A DNA stretch of 64,000 nt from Spirosoma aerolatum (GTDB lineage Bacteria > Bacteroidota > Bacteroidia > Cytophagales > Spirosomataceae), in NCBI RefSeq assembly GCF_002056795.1, contig NZ_CP020104.1, positions 5,589,501 through 5,653,500 on the forward strand, given 5' to 3'. Positions within the stretch are counted from its first letter, which is position 1. Each line of letters begins with the position of its first letter. Below are positions 62,654 to 64,000 of this stretch, in pieces. The position numbers were made by a program, and so were the translations under genes. The notes below the pieces were generated by a model. It did not search any database. It saw nothing but the letters and a program-made list of their open reading frames with translations, and was not told the DNA's origin.

Positions 62654-63913
62654 ATGAAAACAATCGCATTAACCGGAACTATACTTGCCTGCTGGCTCAC
62701 TACGGCTTATAGCCAGGATAAACCCTTGATGAGGGTTCGGGAGCAACAGGCCGCAGCCGCCAGTACTGAGCGAGCCACCAAGCCAGTCGTTCCCGAGGGC
62801 AATTTCAAGAAGACGACGCTTACCCGCGATTTCATCTCGGAGGGAGCTGCCGTGGCCGACCTGAACAAAGATGGCAAAATGGACATTGTGGCCGGTTACT
62901 ACTGGTTCGAAGCCCCCAACTGGACCCGTCACGAAATAGCGCCTTCGCGTACATACGATCCGCGTAAAGAGTACAGTGATTCGTTTCTGAATATGGGCAT
63001 GGATGTGAATCAGGATGGCTGGGACGATGTGGTGATTATCGACTTCCCCGGTAAGCCCGGATTCTGGTTCGAGAATCCGAAAAACAACGCGACGGGCGAA
63101 TCCACGCCGGGCGAATGGAAAAAACACATACTGGCTAATTCGATGGGGATTGCCAACGAGTCGCCCGGTTTTATCGACATCGACGGTGATGGCCGGCTCG
63201 ACATCCTTTGTGGTGATAAGGACAAAAAGCAGATTGTGTGGCTGAAAGCGCCCTCGAAACCCGGCGAAACAGCCTGGATACGTTATCCACTCAGCAAAGA
63301 GAACGTACCGGGCACCGAAATTTTCTCACACGGCATCGGCTTCGGCGATATCAACAAGGACGGTTTCAACGATGTGGTGATTCGGGAAGGCTGGTTTGAA
63401 GGAACGGCCGACAAAAAATCAGGCAACTGGGTCTTTCATCCGGCCAATCTGGGCGAACCCTGCTCGCACATGCAGATACTGGATGTAAACGGCGACGGCA
63501 AAAATGATGTAGTGAGTGCATCGGCACACGCATTGGGTGTGTGGTGGCACGAACAAATTACCGACGAGCAGGGCCAGATCAACTTCAAGACGCACCTGAT
63601 GAGCAACACAACCGCTCAAACCCACTCGTCGATCATGGCCGATCTGAATGGCGACGGCCAGAAGGATTATATTACAGGCAAGCGTTTTCTGGCGCACCAC
63701 GGCCGTGACCCCGGCGACAGCGATCCGGCCATTCTGATGTGGTTTGAGTTTACGCCCGGCAAAGAGCCGTACTACAAAGAACACATCATTGATACCGATT
63801 CAGGTTCAGGGTTGAATATCACGGTTCACGACATGAACGGCGACCGGAAACCCGACATTATTGTCGCCAATAAAAACGGCGTATTCCTGCTTGAGAATAA
63901 GATTAAGAAGTAA
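62654..63913 (+). CDS. Secreted FG-GAP/VCBS seven-repeat propeller protein
   Basis: A 419-residue protein with a signal peptide (about 1-20). Seven FG-GAP-like repeats carry calcium-binding loops of the D-x-[DN]-x-D-G type: VADLNKDGKMDIV, DVNQDGWDDVVI, DIDGDGRLDIL, DINKDGFNDVV, DVNGDGKNDVV, DLNGDGQKDYIT and DMNGDRKPDIIV. Together they should form a seven-bladed propeller. The last loop has Arg instead of Gly after the third Asp position. Such proteins bind or display ligands outside the cell and often accompany DUF1080 and dehydrogenase genes. The gene starts 59 bases after the dehydrogenase fusion, with no hairpin between, so they are probably cotranscribed. Confidence 0.9.
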   Translation: MKTIALTGTILACWLTTAYSQDKPLMRVREQQAAAASTERATKPVVPEGNFKKTTLTRDFISEGAAVADLNKDGKMDIVAGYYWFEAPNWTRHEIAPSRTYDPRKEYSDSFLNMGMDVNQDGWDDVVIIDFPGKPGFWFENPKNNATGESTPGEWKKHILANSMGIANESPGFIDIDGDGRLDILCGDKDKKQIVWLKAPSKPGETAWIRYPLSKENVPGTEIFSHGIGFGDINKDGFNDVVIREGWFEGTADKKSGNWVFHPANLGEPCSHMQILDVNGDGKNDVVSASAHALGVWWHEQITDEQGQINFKTHLMSNTTAQTHSSIMADLNGDGQKDYITGKRFLAHHGRDPGDSDPAILMWFEFTPGKEPYYKEHIIDTDSGSGLNITVHDMNGDRKPDIIVANKNGVFLLENKIKK

Positions 63914-63916
63914 TTC

Positions 63917-63948
63917 TTTCAACAGGATTGACAAAAATGCTGTTGAAA
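63917..63948 (+). terminator. 9-bp hairpin after the FG-GAP gene
   Basis: TTTCAACAG (63917-63925) and CTGTTGAAA (63940-63948) pair exactly around a 14-base loop, four bases after the stop codon. No T tract follows at once. It is probably the terminator of the dehydrogenase / FG-GAP unit. Confidence 0.65.
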
Positions 63949-63982
63949 CTTCCTAGATTTAACTCTAATCGGTGTAGTTTTT

Positions 63983-64000
63983 GTCATTGCGACGAAGGAG
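63983..64000. repeat. Start of a GTCATTGCGACGAAGGAG intergenic repeat (cut by the window end)
   Basis: The last 18 bases match the opening of a short palindromic repeat that I recall from intergenic regions of many bacterial genomes, which usually continues into a complementary half (for example GCAATC). Only one half is visible, so its palindromic form cannot be confirmed here. Confidence 0.5.

Overview
The window looks like a chromosome segment from a Cytophagales bacterium of the phylum Bacteroidota, most likely Spirosoma or a close relative. The evidence is gene content: two ECF sigma / FecR / SusC / SusD cassettes, a GLPGLI protein beside a carboxypeptidase-regulatory TonB receptor, LytTR two-component genes, Tat-exported Ferritin_2 proteins, and almost no Shine-Dalgarno sequences. 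I see no tRNA, rRNA, CRISPR array, prophage or intact insertion sequence. Genus assignment is inference from these families.

Layout. 0-5 kb: the 3' end of one CotH-family surface protein, then a complete tandem copy, then a minus-strand propeller protein. 5-9 kb: a large secreted plug/macroglobulin-like protein and a secreted unknown. 9-12 kb (minus): a FAD/NAD(P)-binding protein and a DUF3891 protein. 12-16 kb: an FKBP lipoprotein, a GH43 enzyme, an FkbM-like protein and a small secreted C-terminal-domain-like protein. 16-18.7 kb (minus): a LytS/LytTR pair and a cupin. 18.9-27.6 kb (plus): cassette 1 (sigma, FecR, SusC, SusD, secreted FAD oxidoreductase). 27.6-35.6 kb: two minus-strand genes, then a DUF4468 protein, a small membrane protein, a YihY-family protein, a sodium:solute symporter, a wrecked VapBC-type toxin-antitoxin pair and a Crp-family regulator. 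35.7-41.6 kb: an OmpR-type two-component system divergent from GLPGLI and TonB-receptor genes, with a tandem decamer repeat between them. 41.7-47.5 kb: MFS transporter, amidase, lone receiver protein and two Tat-signal ferritin-like proteins. 47.7-57.3 kb (minus): cassette 2, a tight operon of sigma, FecR, SusC, SusD, GH5-like hydrolase and sulfatase. 57.4-64 kb: an alpha/beta hydrolase, an EVE-domain protein, then three secreted proteins (DUF1080, cupredoxin-dehydrogenase-HEAT fusion, FG-GAP propeller).

How the genes work together. Both cassettes follow the TonB-dependent sensing plan: SusC carries an STN signalling domain, FecR spans the inner membrane, and the ECF sigma factor is released to transcribe the transporter genes. 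Cassette 2 points to a sulfated polysaccharide. Cassette 1 has no glycoside hydrolase and instead ends in a secreted FAD oxidoreductase. The DUF1080 / dehydrogenase / FG-GAP group suggests periplasmic oxidation of sugars or glycosides.

The most distinctive non-coding feature is a set of long, near-perfect inverted repeats that begin at or just after stop codons. Their arms are 16-37 bp and mostly unrelated in sequence. Two further hairpins (near 347-391 and 13016-13064) place start codons inside one arm.
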